DNA from: Loripinus fragilis
Lineage: Eukaryota; Mollusca; Bivalvia; Lucinida; Lucinidae
Direction of reading: 5' to 3'
Length of the DNA stretch: 64,000 bases
Assembly (NCBI GenBank): GCA_964019695.1
Contig: OZ026518.1
Span: forward strand, 111,780,336-111,844,335
Of the stretch, positions 21,546-34,170 are shown one piece after another. The translations under genes and the position numbers were made by a program. Numbering within the stretch: the first letter of the stretch is position 1; each line of letters begins with the position of its first letter. The notes beneath the pieces are model-generated. The model was not told where the DNA came from, did no database searches, and saw only the letters and a list, made by a program, of their open reading frames with translations.

Positions 21546-22885
21546 ACTAAAGGGTATATGACGTTTGCTTGCTCTAACATGATCATGTACTGCACATAAC
21601 GTTTTGTCGTGGGCCTGGTATAAATTGTATGTGTAGCATTCATAATTGGTCTAAAGTGTTAAAGACAACATGTTCGCTAGTCAAAGCCTTATAAAATCAA
21701 TCACGTAATGCTTAACTTCAAATGTGTCCTCTCTTCCAAACAAAACTTGTCAATGTTACACCACAGCCAATTAACAGTGAAAACATTATCCTTTGCAAAC
21801 CTTGTATTAGTTCAAAAATAGATCCAGACATTATAACCCACAATAAACACTCATGTAACAGTAGATCTATTTTGTTAAAAGCAAAGTTAAGAATATGGTT
21901 GCGATGGCGACAGAACTATGCTACAGCCAAACTTCTAGGTATGCTGGATGCCTGTTATGTTTAACCCATATAAGTCTAGAGTCCTCTTCATGGGAAATAA
22001 TATTGACTGAGTACGAGGGATGGTCCGAAAGTTCAGTTTTTATCTTGTAGCTTTGTCTATAGACATTTTTGCGAGGCATGCTATGCACCATTCAAAATAA
22101 CTAGCTTTTACCTTTATAATGATGCTAATATTTTCTTGCTGTACTATTTTGTTGAATAATGACAACACATTATATATGGCCCACTCCATACCACTTTCAT
22201 GTTATATTAGAATTATAATAATATTTGAAACTGCCTGGCATCTTTAAAACCACAAATAAAACTGCGTTGTTTTACTTTTTGTTACTTATAATGTCCATTC
22301 AAATGTTAGAATGGCGACAGGTTGTGTCGATTCAATATTAAAAGCACAATGCGCAATTCTTATTACGTCATTAAAATTGACAACTACGTCATTTTGAATG
22401 CATTGCAGAATTTTCATTTCTGAGATTATCCAATTTTGTCTATCAATTTGGACTTAAAACAAGCCAACCCTAATATAGGCAAAATATTTTAGAATAAAAT
22501 TATTTTGATTACAAAATATATTGATCTTAAAGCTGTATAGTCTGTAACTTTTGATCTTTTAATTTTTGAAATAATGTTTCTATTTTTCAAGAACACAGTA
22601 AAAAACTAAAATTCAGGTATATGTTTTACCAGTTTTGTAATTCTTTACAAATTATCTGTATCAAAACAACAGCATTCATGTTAAAAATTGACTGTCTATA
22701 ATTATGGAGGGACGCAAATGATTACCAAATAGAGAAAATACACCTGTTTTTATAAGATAATTCACTTTTGCATGCAGTTTTCAGCTATAGCGAACAGATT
22801 AATTGTGAAAACTTATCTTAATTCTGCTTTTACAAATGATTTAAAAGGAAAAGAATATGTTTCGAAAAATGTTCATAGTTGCTGA

Positions 22886-23108
22886 CTTCTTTTGTGGATC
22901 TTTTATGTTTTTGTTCTGTCTTGTGTTTGATATGTCTTTGTGCGCGTTTGTTTATATGTGCTTTGTGGTCACCTGCTGGGAAAGGGCTGACCTCTTGGCT
23001 CTCGTTTGTGGTGTCTACTGTGAGTTTGTCACTTTCCCATTGGTATCAGGGGTCAGGTGTGGTACTTGATTGTATCGAATCCTGATCTTTGCATCCTTAC
23101 TTACTTAG
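22886..23108 (-). repeat. Family A repeat, 5' portion, inverted
   Basis: Reverse complement of the family A head, running from CTTTTGTGGATC to CTGATCTTTGCATCC. The two overlapping open frames here are by-products of the repeat, as similar hydrophobic frames arise in other inverted copies. Confidence 0.75.
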
Positions 23109-23423
23109 TCTCTTTAATTGGTATATTATAAAAAGTTTTATTTTACCAAAAATGATTGGCTTTAAATTAGTATTTTCAAAATTGTTATTGGTTTCAGATG
23201 GATGTCTTGTCCTCATTTTAATCCCATATTGCATTATTTTATGATATAGTGCACCTTTGGACAATGTACTTGGGTTTATTTTTAGATATACACTTGCAAA
23301 TTTGTGTACCTCGAATATTGACCTAATTTGTGGACTCGTTTTAATTTTCTTATATGGCTTACTATCAGTCTCTGATGATACTGACTATTCATAATTGCTT
23401 CAGAAAAAAGTTAGTTCATCTAA

Positions 23424-23474
23424 GTAAGTAAGGAGGCAAAGATCAGGAATCGATATTATCATGTACCACACCTG
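23424..23474 (+). repeat. Family A repeat, head fragment
   Basis: AAGTAAGTAAGGAGGCAAAG followed by ATCAGGAATCGATA and ACCACACCTGG, then unrelated DNA. Confidence 0.65.
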
Positions 23475-23916
23475 GCTTGTTAGGCTTAAAGTTTTGTTTT
23501 ACCTTTAATACAGCTCCTGTTACGGAAGGATGTGCTTCAAGTGGTCCCAGATCATATAGAAAGTTCGCCGCCATATCTACAGGACATGTTGGCTTACGGA
23601 TTAACATTGAGCACCCATAAAGACGAATTGCTAAGGCTACTCTTGTCATAATTGTGAGGTCTTTAATATGCACAGTCTGCTTGGTAGGTCAGTGCATTGA
23701 GGTTATGGCTGTTTTGAGGTAGATTTCCGGTCGCTCCTTCAAGTTACATAAAACTTGTCAGGGCAGTGTATAGACAAAGAATATATTATTATTTGGTACA
23801 ACTTTCAGTGCATGTTGCATTGCTTGTTACAGAGATATCACGCCAGGATCAGAGCTCGTATCTTCACTGTTTGTTTACATATTATTCTATCAAATTTTGT
23901 AAAAAAGTGAAAACTA

Positions 23917-24129
23917 CTGTCCTGCCAGCCAAGAGTGACAGCGAATTCATGTTTTTTTTACATTTGTTAAGTAAAACATTGACTTGTACACACCAGTTTT
24001 GCTAACGCGAATCGATAGAGATCACTTGTGTATTAATAGGATTTATACAAAAGTGATCTATTGATTCTAAGTCCCTGATAACTTTGTAAACAAACATTAC
24101 GTCACTGTCACTCTTCGCTGACAGAACAG
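23917..24129. mobile_element. Short MITE with TA target duplication
   Basis: A 213-bp unit with imperfect terminal inverted repeats: CTGTCCTGCCAGCCAAGAGT at the left and ACTCTTCGCTGACAGAACAG at the right, flanked by TA on both sides. An inner inverted pair is AGATCACTTGTG and AAAAGTGATCT. The TA duplication suggests Tc1/mariner-type mobilisation. Confidence 0.65.
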
Positions 24130-24409
24130 TACCATCCTAAACCACTACTGGACATAGACTCGTCCTACTGATAGGGATCACAAGCAAGTCGTTTTGGCAT
24201 ATCTGAAGATGAAGATTTGTTCTTTGTGCCCTTTGCAATTCATGAAATAGGGATTATCTTTTTCAAGAAAGTCATCAGGATATCTTAAGATACAGTTAAA
24301 GTGACTATTTAGGTCCTACTAAAGTTCATCCTGATCAAAAATAAATTCCTTAGTCATTATAAAATTCAATATAACCATTCTGTTTCTTCATCAGCTAATG
24401 TGATTAGTT

Positions 24410-25200
24410 AGAAAGAGGGTAAAGATCATTAATTGATACAATCAAGCACCACACCTGACCCAGGGTACCAATGGGAAGTGACAACGTCACAATTAGACAT
24501 CACAAACGTGAGCCAAGAGATCAGCCCTTTCCCAGCAGGTGACCACAAGGCATCAACAAACAGGCGTGCATGAAAGCATAATAAAGTGAGACAGAATTAA
24601 CTTAAATGATCCACAAAAGAAGCACCGCCTTGGAACGGCCAGTACAAATATTTTACTGGAAGGCTTAAACCGGTTGAACAGTACACCAACCTCACCCTTA
24701 GTTCAATTGTGGATCAGGACCCATAGATGTTTGGTTTGCATGAAAGACCCCTAACTTATCAATGCATCATCTCCTAGACCATATAAATCAATATATAAAA
24801 AGGAGATAAAGCAAACATAAGGACTCAACAGTAATGAAACTGAATACCGGAGCAAAAGAAATCCTATAGGTAAACCCCGGTGGGCCTGACAACAGCCAAA
24901 GCATCAGGCCCCTACTATCTCATCAATAGATAAATCTTTAAGTCGGAACAGTCATAGAGTCTGAAGTCTGACCCACCGGCGTGCAATTAAAGAGGAACGC
25001 AAATTTGCCAACCGTGATTGGGTTGACCACCAAGCATGCAGTCTGCTGCAATATATTAATGTTATAGCCACTCTTTTTATAATGGGAAATTATTTTAATG
25101 AACTGCGCTGAAAAATTGTTAGAGCCAACAATCTTTTTCAATCTATACACCAAGTCTCCATAGAATTCAGGTTCCAAAAGTCATTGGCTCATGAGGGATT
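24410..25200 (+). repeat. Family A repeat, near full length
   Basis: The longest form. Modules in order: head with AAAGATCATTAATTGATAC; a middle with CCCTTTCCCAGCAGGTGACC; CACAAAAGAAGCACCGCC; ACTGGAAGGCTTAAACCGGT; a region with CATCATCTCCTAGACC; and a 3' module with GACCCACCGGCGTGCAATTA and TAATGGGAAATTATTTTAAT. No coding capacity and no recognised class. It is matched module by module at 26058-26860 and, inverted, at 56230-56955 and 60200-61095. Confidence 0.85.
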
Positions 25201-25305
25201 TAAGTCCAATTTGTAATTCAGATATCAAATCATAGTATCGTCTGTAAAATTTAGAAAAGGTTTTGCGAAGTTTATAATACTGATAAAGCCTGTTGATTGC
25301 TCTTT

Positions 25306-25435
25306 AAAGTAGGAAAAAGGGCAAAGATCAGGAATTGATACAATCAAGCACCACACCTGACCCAGGATACTAATGGGAAAGTGACAACGTCACAATTAAA
25401 CATCACAAACGAGAGCCAAGAGGTCAGCTCATAAT
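25306..25435 (+). repeat. Family A repeat, head fragment
   Basis: GGCAAAGATCAGGAATTGAT to GAGCCAAGAGGTCAGC, truncated after the first module. Confidence 0.75.
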
Positions 25436-26057
25436 CAATAATTTTTCGATCATGCCAGTCTAAGAGCTTGAAACAGATCGACTGCAAGCGTCTTTTTACC
25501 ATAGCTGTGATTTAATGGCAGCATATATAAGTGGAGTAGGCTATAATTAGGCTCTACTTCCATTAAATTAATTCATTATGTAATAATGGCTTCAGGTGGT
25601 AATAATGAGTATGTTGAAAGGAAGGAATAAGTGTCAACCAGAAGATACTGAACAACAGTTACTGCTAACAAGACTTTTAACATATCATGAGCACTTTCAG
25701 TTGATTTGTTTAATGCAACAAATTCGAGAGAAGTCTTGTGTTACATTCATGCACTGCAAAGACAAATCATTGTGGACCCAGATCAAGCTTGACATGTAGG
25801 GGCTGATCTACATTCAAAACTGTAGCTGTGGCACTCATCTGCATTCAAAACTGTTTGGTGCTCTGATCACATTCCTGAAAAGAGGTTTTGGGTAAAGTGA
25901 GTTTTTAAATAAATCAGCAGACATAAATACAGCATTCAAAATGACCCAATATGCAAAGAGTATTGCCTTATTTAATATTTCATACTGCTATTATCATTTC
26001 CATATCTTAGCCAACTCATTACAATTATAACCAACAAAATGGCGAGCTGGCCCACCA

Positions 26058-26860
26058 AAGTAAGTAAGGGTGCAAAGATCAGGAATCGATACAACCAAGT
26101 ACCACACTTGACCCAGGATACCAATGGGAAAGTTACAATATCACAGTTAGACACCACAAACGAGAGAAAAGAGTTCAGCCATTTCCCAGCAGGTGACCAC
26201 AAGGCACATATAAACAGACGCATACAAAGGCATGGCAAACACAAGACAGAAAAAAAAGATCCACAAAAGAAGTACCGCCTTTGAACGGTCAGTAAAATAT
26301 TTTACTGGAGGACTAAAACCGGTTTAACGGTGCACCAACCTCACCCTTAATTCAGATGTGGATCAAGACACATAGCTGTTTGGTTTGCATGTAAGAACCC
26401 TAACTTATCAATGCATCATCTCCTAGAACATATAAATCAAGATATATAAAGGAGGCAACGCAAAGATAAGGACTTAACAGTAAATAAAACTGAATACCTG
26501 AGCAAAATAAATTAAACAGGTAAACTCCATTGGGCCTGACAACAGCCAAAGCAACATGCCCCTACCATCTCATCAATAGATAAGTCTTTAAGTCGGAACC
26601 GTCATAGAGTCTGAAGTCCGCCCAACCAGTGTGCAATGAAAGAGGAAAGCAGAGTTGCCAACCGTAATCGGGTTGATCACCAAGCATGCAGTTTGTTGCA
26701 ATACATTAATGTTATAGTGGGAAATTATTTTATGGAACTGCGCTGAAAAAAATATTAGAGCCAACAATCTTCTTCAATTTATACACCAAGTCACCCAAGA
26801 ATTCAGGTACCGAAAGTCCATAGCGCAAGAGAGATTTAAGTCCAACATTACAGTCTGTGC
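26058..26860 (+). repeat. Family A repeat, near full length
   Basis: Same module order as 24410-25200, with independent substitutions and a shorter 3' spacer. The 81-codon frame across its start is not conserved among copies. Confidence 0.85.
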
Positions 26861-27174
26861 ATGGTTCCATGTATACAGCAAGACTCTGAACTAAATGTGG
26901 CCATATCCTGGCTGATAAGAGTGATCGATGATTTTGCAAGTTCCTATCAGAATATATCTATCAAACCTGGTATAGGAGTATACTCACATCAACCCTGGCA
27001 TCTGCAAATTCTAGTCAGCGTTCTCGATGTCAGCACGAAAAAGAATATTTAGCTACCGAATATACTGTTAAAACACTAGTCAGCCTAATCACTCATATGT
27101 ACAGCTCAATTTTGAGCTATTGTTGGATGCACCAACCATTTTGTTGTTTCTGTTTAACTTTAAACAGTAAGTGA

Positions 27175-27870
27175 ATATGATCAGGAAATACCACATTAAC
27201 ACGCTGAGGACCAACCCACGTCACCGTGAGGAAGAGCCACAGAACACCAACAGTAACAAGACATCAGGAAGACAATTAAAGCAACCGGCTCTCTATTCCT
27301 CGTCAAGGTTATTGTAAAACTTGAAAGGACACAAAACATACATACCAAAACAAAGACTAACACAGAGCTCCCACAAAAATGTGAAGTACATAAAACAACG
27401 ACTTAATCTAAGCCATGGGGGAAGGGGGCTTATATACACTTTACAGCCACCAAATTTTCCTCCTATATTATGTCGTTTAAACACAAAAATTGCTAAGCTC
27501 GCATGAAGGCTTCCTAACTAATATGATGCATCATCACAGAAAAACAACCTACTAGTAATCAAATTAACACACTATGATGAAATAAAGAAAAAAGCTCACG
27601 AATCACATATAGTCCTGGCTAAAGAAAGAAATCATCAAGTTGAGCCATCGTGGGGCCAGCCAAAGACAACCATCACGCACCAACCAACGGATTGAAGCTT
27701 TACGTCAGGGGTGTCATTTAGTCTGAGGCCTGACCCACCACCGTGCAATTAAAGGGGAATTCATAGCTATAAGTTATGATTGGGTGTACAACCAGGCATG
27801 CATACTGTCGCTTGATATTCATGTCGTATCCCACTTTTATAACGTGTAATTATCATTTTAATTGATCACT
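27175..27870 (+). repeat. Mosaic repeat: family B head, family A tail
   Basis: Starts with a different head (TATGATCAGGAAATACCAC, then ACAATTAAAGCAACCGGCTC) but ends with the family A 3' module: TGACCCACCACCGTGCAATT, CCAGGCATGCAT and TAACGTGTAATTATCATTTT. This shows exchange of modules between families. Confidence 0.65.
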
Positions 27871-28344
27871 AAAATTAGGCTTTTCAACAATTCTTTTTAC
27901 ATTTGAACTTAATCACCATAAAATACCGTTTCCGATATGACGGTTGCAGAAGAGTCTTAAAACCAATATTATAATTAACATTCAACTCAGAGTGTCTGTA
28001 ATAACATTTAAAAAGCTTTACAAAGTTTATTGTATCGATAATTTTTCGAATAACTTAGAAGTTCAAAATAGTTTCTATTGTTACAGTCACTAACATTATC
28101 ACATAATCTCGCAAAACGAATAAGTTGTGAAATGGGTATTCCATCGGAAGGAGAGGAAGGGACATCTCCATCAATAAGTGGGAAATTAACTATTTCAAAT
28201 TAAAATCATCCCGTTTATCAAAAAGTTTAAATGGAACTATGACATTCGCTATGGACTGGTTAAACTATAACAGACACAGAAAAGAAAAATACATAGTGTT
28301 TAAATATACGAGCAACTAGTGTGGCAAACATCAATGTTTTCCCA

Positions 28345-28560
28345 GGGGCGGATCCAGAGGGGGGACAGGGGTCCGGACCCACCCCCTTAAAAATTACAAA
28401 AATATAAGGTTTATTAGCAAAGACTGGTCCGGATCCCCTGAAAAATCACAAAGCTACCAAGCCAGCATTCAATGTTTGACCATTATCGGCCAACCAGTTA
28501 AACGCCATTAAAATGACGTTTGCTGACGGGCCGATGATGGCCCATTTATATGCATTTAAG
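28345..28560 (+). repeat. Dispersed repeat with GTCCGGACC and GGCCGATGATGG motifs
   Basis: Contains GGGGTCCGGACCCACCCCC, a segment with AAGCTACCAAGCCAGCATTC, and GGGCCGATGATGGCCCAT. The same parts appear in inverted order at 31743-31970. Confidence 0.65.
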
Positions 28561-28589
28561 CCCCCCCCGGTGGTTTAGGCTGCTGTCCG

Positions 28590-28875
28590 TTCTAAGGCGG
28601 TGGTTCTGTTGTTGTTGACTTATTGTTGCTTGATACTCCCATTGTGGGAGTCTGTAATTGTTCTATGTTTTGTTGTACGTTAATTTATGTCCATTCTAAT
28701 ATTGCAATCATCTTGATGGGGAAGAGAGAGCTGGTTGCTTTGCTTAGTTTGTCTTCCTGGTGTCTCGTGATGGTTGAGCGGCTCCTCCTCACGGTGCCAC
28801 GGGGTTGTCTGTGGTTTGTAATTGTGGTATTTCCTGATCATACTCACTATTTTTGGATTCTCTTTCAACATAAGC
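28590..28875 (-). repeat. Family B repeat head, inverted
   Basis: Carries, in reverse complement, the ACCAGCTCTCTC and GATCAGGAAATACCACAATT phrases seen at 4310 and 27175. The 114-codon open frame overlapping it has no recognised motif and is treated as spurious. Confidence 0.55.
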
Positions 28876-30811
28876 TAAAAATGATCTGGACCCCCTCTGA
28901 CAAAACTTTCTGGATCCGCGCATGTTTCCACAGATATTTGCCTAACAAGTTTCTTGTATACTTATAATATAACATTTTAACACATTTCGGGTGGTCATCT
29001 TTAGATTTAATTGCTTTATAACATCTCCACCCGCAAAATGTGGCATCTCATCAGGGAATACACAAGGCAAAATCTATAAATAGAGATACTTTGGAAAATC
29101 TCTAAAAGTCATCCACATAATGAACAATAGACCATTCCAAAACAATATAAGCAGGCTCTATTGGACGTACCATGTTTATTTTAAATGACGGTCAGTTAGT
29201 GCTAACGCACCTATTGCAAATTGGTACACTATTCGCAAGCTTTTAAAAGTCTAATTAGTGATATTTTTGTTCTCTTTGAAGTGTTTCTATAAATGCTTGT
29301 TGCCATAGCAACAGCCAAAATAAGACTCATATATGACAGTGTGGAAAATTTATATCATCGCTTAAAGTTACTAAAATATCTCTGAACATCATAAATTGTT
29401 CTGATTGAGTGACATACTTGTAAAATACAAAGACTATGTAGTGGTCAACAGCGTTATAACGCAAAAAATACCCACACTCTCACGAATAACGTGAAATACA
29501 CGATTGCACAATCTTGAAACTCGTATTATCATTTTGCCTCTCCTAGAAATGTAGTCATTTTCTGTAAATCGTTAAATATATAAGAAATATCATGTTCATG
29601 TTCTGTTTAAATGTAGTACTGCGATTCATTCTACCAGATCAATTTTAACCCTTAAAGCGTCAAGAAAAAAATGCATCTGAAAATGTCGTCTGCTGAAGTC
29701 GTCTGCTGCAAATATTTGCTTAGCATTACTGACGAATTAAGCCTTACGGGACTTTAACGGACATCCAGGTAGCTGCGATGCGCTGAAGCGGTAATAGGGA
29801 ATTACAATGGAAGGTGTTATGTTTTATACTATATCTTTCGAAATTATAAAAGCAGAATTCCTGTGCAAACAAATGTTTTAACTAAATATCTCACGATTAT
29901 TCTGGTATATTTTTTATGAATTTCCCTCTGCAAACTCTTCGTCCTTTTTGATGGTTTTTGATAGAACCCTAAGAATGATTAAATTATATAGTAAAACAGG
30001 CTTTTTAAGATCTGCTCATTGGTAGATATTATCTGTTGAAATCTAATAAAAAGCGCGTATTTTGCCGTGTCTGATCTGTGTCCATTTTTTTGGGGGAAAA
30101 CTGATATTCTGGCTTTTTCTACGCTAGCATGGGCATTTATCAGGGGCAGTTGTGCATGTGCGATAAGCTCCAACATGGGCGTTTATCAGGTGCATTTACG
30201 CATGTGCAGATCAGGATCAATATTTTGTCGGGCCTGATCTAGGTCCACGCTGTTTGCAATACAAGCAGTAACTCCACCCTTCACCAAGAGACGCATCATG
30301 GTTTGGATCGAATTGGCTATCGTAGATTGTTTATTATTTTATTTTATCTAGAAAGCACCGTTTAATCAGGGTCTTCACTGTTCGCTTTCAGATGGTTCCT
30401 CTTAAAGTTCAATAAAATTTAAAAACCGACACCAACAGCTGTAAAATTTGAAATGAACCCGTCCGATTGATAAATGGAAACGTTCGGCTTAAATCTGGCG
30501 AAAATACAGCAGATCTATCTACATTAACATTGGTCAAGCAATGATCAGACTGTGTCTGTGTACGTGTTGTGTAGACTAAGCAACGCGTACAAGAAAAAAA
30601 TGTTTTTCTTTCATCTTGATCCAATTTGTTATGAAATGTATTAAAGCTATACTTAATTTATGCTTGTTTCATTTGATGCATATCTGATGTACACTTTGAT
30701 CAATACGCGATGCACACGCGCAGAAAATTTTGGCATACTATTCTAATAGTAATGCTACAAATTTTCGATAATCTGTTTCACTATAAAAACATTCTAACAG
30801 TCCAGTGGATC
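28876..30811. other. No gene recognised
   Basis: AT-rich. TTTTAACCCTTAAAGCGTC near 29647 and repeated TCGTCTGCTG words suggest a degenerate palindromic element; nothing else was identified. Confidence 0.35.
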
Positions 30812-31083
30812 AAACGCCTTTAGCTATGCATGGTTACTATGGTGACTCTGCCACCTGCTAAGGGATTAAAATACAGGTAGTGTCCTGGCAGAATGAGATA
30901 CGAACGCTCGATGTCCTCCAAAGTTCGACATGTATAAAGGCAAACAGCGTGGACCCAGAACAGACCGCTCCTATAGGAGCAGTCTGATCTGGGTCCACAC
31001 TGTTCGCCATAGAGGCTTCTTAAACATTTCAGCAGACGAGAAAGGCAGACGACTTTTGTTGCGATTGGCGCTTTAAGGGTTAA
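30812..31083. mobile_element. TTAACCCTTAAAGC-type palindromic MITE
   Basis: Ends on the right in GGCGCTTTAAGGGTTAA. The core at 30949-30998 is a nearly perfect palindrome made of GTGGACCCAGAACAGAC and AGTCTGATCTGGGTCCAC around CTCCTATAGGAG. A related copy with an even better palindrome is at 57598-57647. The left end is poorly defined. Confidence 0.55.
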
Positions 31084-31508
31084 GCAGAGCAATAAATCTA
31101 CTAGCTATGATTAGATATTAGATGTGACTTGGTGCAATATCCTGGCAACAATTACTGCCATTTCTAAGGAATTAGATAGAAGCAGAATATGAAAACGGGT
31201 GAACTTTACTTGACATAAATTGACTAATTCAAGCCATACACGAAAGTTGTCGTCTGCCCATATGGTCTACTTATGCAGTTGACATAAGTCCATATTTGCA
31301 AACAAATATGGACCCAGATCAGAAAGGAGCGGTCTTGCCAGGATTCATAGTGTTTGCTTTCGTGACAAAAGTTCTCAGTTGAAATGTCGTGCTCAGTTTA
31401 GCTGAGCATAAAAGAGGTTTTATAAGCTCGCGACCTTGTCTCTGTTACTGAGACGACAATTGTGGCAGTGCATGATCGGGAGTTTGTTACTTCTTGCATC
31501 GTCAAGCA

Positions 31509-31608
31509 GTGAAGGCTCGAGCGGGTCTGATATACGCCTACATTTAGTATGGATGCAGGTGAAGGCTCGAGCGGGTCTGATATATGTCTACATACAGTAT
31601 GGATGCAG
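31509..31608 (+). repeat. 50-bp tandem duplication
   Basis: GTGAAGGCTCGAGCGGGTCT begins two successive 50-bp units (31509 and 31559), with a third start truncated at 31609. Few differences between units. Confidence 0.85.
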
Positions 31609-31742
31609 CTGAAGGCTCAGACTAATATTATATTCCTAGATTTACTGGATATATCAGCATACATGCGCAGATCCAGAACATTTTGTCAGAGGGGATCCAG
31701 ATTTTTTTTAGTTGATGAAGGGATAGAGGATCCAAATACCAC

Positions 31743-31970
31743 TATAAATGGGCCATCATCGGCCCGCCAGCGAAACGCCATTTAAATGGCGTTTCTCTGG
31801 TTGGCCGATGATGGCCCAACATTGAATGCGCCAACATTGAATGCTGGCTTGGTAGCTTTGTGATTTTACAGGAGATCCGGACCAGAACTGCTAAGAAACC
31901 CTATATTTTTGTGATTCTTTTAGGAGGGGGGTCCGGACCCCCTGCCCCCACCTGGATCCGCCCATGGCAC
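31743..31970 (-). repeat. Dispersed repeat with nested hairpin
   Basis: The inverted counterpart of 28345-28560. At 31747-31811 GGGCCATCATCGGCC and GGCCGATGATGGCCC flank ACGCCATTTAAATGGCGT, a hairpin with two stem blocks. CTCCTTTT-type spacing leads to GGGGTCCGGACCCCC near 31927. Confidence 0.65.
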
Positions 31971-32306
31971 AGGCGTTCGTATTCGAGACTTTTGTGTATA
32001 TGCGATGAGTACCAAAATCTCGTGCTGCCCATTTGTATGTTACTGTTACCGATGGTGCTTTGGTTTAAATGCTAAAAAAGCCCTGATTTCTAGCCTATCT
32101 GATTAAGGCTTTCATCTCACATTATTGCTCCTATCATAAGATACTAGTCAGATGGCGATCGTATGGCCGATTGTTATTTCCCAGTTGGCAAATCGAGCAA
32201 GCGAAATCAAATAATATCCTTATTAGATTCATGTGTTTGTAATGATGCTACGATTGATAATTACTTAACAAGGGAATATTTCACTAATGGTACAGATAAC
32301 CTATTA

Positions 32307-32786
32307 CAGTCAACCCTCTTTATAACGACACTGTTTGTTCCAAGCTGTCTTTGACGTTAAAGTGAATTTGCTGTTATAAAGAAATTCTGACCATTACCAG
32401 ATCTCCACATAATTATCATTTGATAAAAGAAAATATTATACAAATGAATTAAAATGTTATTATTCCAAAAGTATACATCAGTTCAATTTCATATTGCATC
32501 AAAATGCACAAAGCTTCCCACTTATCAAGTGAGACAGAAACCTGTTCTTGCAAAAAGGCCTTGTTCTGATCACAAAATTATCTGAACCATGGTAACAATT
32601 CTGTTATAAAGACTTTATTTTCAATAAAAATTGTATATCTGTTCCCAGAACTTACTGTCGGTGTCGTTAAGTGAATATTCTGTTATAAAGAGGGAATTTT
32701 AATGGAAACAAATCCGTTCCAAGCAATTTTATGTCGGATGTTGAATATTCTGTTATAACGAGTGACGTTATAAAGAGTTTTGACTG
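32307..32786. mobile_element. Tc1/mariner-like MITE, 480 bp
   Basis: Terminal inverted repeats CAGTCAACCCTCTTTATAAC and GTTATAAAGAGTTTTGACTG are flanked by TA on both sides (32305-32306 and 32787-32788), the Tc1/mariner duplication. Inside, TTCTGTTATAAAGA words recur several times. There is no transposase frame, so it is non-autonomous. Confidence 0.8.
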
Positions 32787-33285
32787 TATATAGAAAAAAA
32801 GAACAATCACAAAGAGAGTGCTGTTTAAGGTAGAAATAATCACAGATCAACTTTGTTCCGTTCCTGTGTACATTGTATGGCACTTAGCGAGTTAAATGGA
32901 CAGAAAAACATGAACTGAATCTATAAATTGTTCCGACCCAATACATTATTTACTTTCCCTTTAAATGCAAGTGTAAAACGTACATCTATATACTCTTTCC
33001 TTGCTAGTGTCGTCTTTTTTAATCTGATGTTCACCTTTGCAAACGGATTGGACACGTAGTCGGTCCAAACTTTTTGACACTCTGAAAGTGATTTTAAGTA
33101 CATTTGACGTTTGACTCCAAGGTCAAAATAGCGATCTTTTAGCCTTCGCTGCCATCTACACACCAAAAACAAACATCGTGCCAAATACAATGTACATGTA
33201 TGAACACCTTCCATCAAAAAAGTTATACGAACCATAATATATATTTTAAGTAAACCTGTACTTGGCCTTTGACCCAAGGCCATAT

Positions 33286-33480
33286 TTGTTTGTTTGATTT
33301 TGATTCACATCAACAATATTTCAGTTATGTAGGGACGGGTTTCCTTGGGTTGAACCAGTACTAAGCTTGGATTAATGTGTCTTGCTCAAGGGCACAACGC
33401 AGTGACGCTGGTGAGGCTCGAACCTGCGACCCCTCTGTCTCGAGTCAAGCACTCTAACACTAAGCCACTGCGCTCCCTAT
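33286..33480 (-). mobile_element. tRNA-derived SINE
   Basis: The minus strand starts GGGAGCGCAGTGGCTTAGTG (RNA polymerase III box A region) and has box B as GGTTCGAGCCT about 45 nt later, then a tRNA-unrelated body and a tail with TCAAAATCAAACAAAC. It is flanked by a 12-bp target duplication with one mismatch, CCAAGGCCATAT (33274-33285) and CCAAGGTCATAT (33481-33492). That is typical of LINE-mediated insertion. It is not a functional tRNA, since there is no acceptor stem closure. Confidence 0.85.
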
Positions 33481-33782
33481 CCAAGGTCATATAGTCAGGG
33501 CTTACCGTTCGCCCCAGGACACATTTTCATGGATGCCCAATTGTTCATTAAGACATGTTTTGTATTGTTTCCATGGCAACTAATAAAGGATTCATGAACG
33601 GGATGTGTGCCTACAAAATTACTCACATATCAGCTACTACCTATCCTAGACTACTAACCTTGGTACCAAATGAAAGTTTAGAAATATGTCTCTTATCGAA
33701 ATGTTGCATCTATTGTGCGTATTAACAAATATTATGAAAACATTTTAAAAATGTTAATTGACGTTGATGCTAAGATTTTTTA

Positions 33783-34170
33783 AAAGGTTTTAACCATGTA
33801 TGGGCGTAGCGACCATTTCTTGGTCGTTTGACCAACACAAAGTGACCTAGCTGAAACGTCCTTATTCATTAGGTTATAAATAGTGTTAATAAGGGATTTT
33901 GTCTCAATAGTGTTTAAAAATCTACTTTTCCAAATAAAGATCCATTTCAATGCATTAGTAAAGAAATTTGACCTTGATGTTAAGTAAGTCAGTGTCATCC
34001 TTTGATCATTATTTGAACAAACCTGGTAGGGTCCACATACCCAACGCTACATATCACGTCTCATGGTCATCGACCTCCTGGAGAAGATTTTTAAAGGGTT
34101 TTAACATGTATGGACTTGGCGGCCATCTTGGTCATTTGACCAAACTTTCGTTCCCTCGATCTAAGGAGTC
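33783..34170 (+). repeat. Pair of short direct repeats ~310 bp apart
   Basis: AAGGTTTTAACCATGTATGG near 33784 and AAGGGTTTTAACATGTATGG near 34093 are each followed by a GCGACCATTTCTTGGTC/GGCCATCTTGGTC segment and TTTGACCAA. Diverged local duplication. Confidence 0.5.

Noticed and set aside
28623..28967. 114-codon frame as a membrane protein
   Set aside because: Overlaps an inverted family B head; composition driven by the repeat, with no conserved motif.
33400..33480. Functional tRNA gene (also 42360-42456, 48470-48528, 39172-39250)
   Set aside because: Promoter boxes are present, but acceptor and anticodon arms do not pair properly and each continues into a SINE body.
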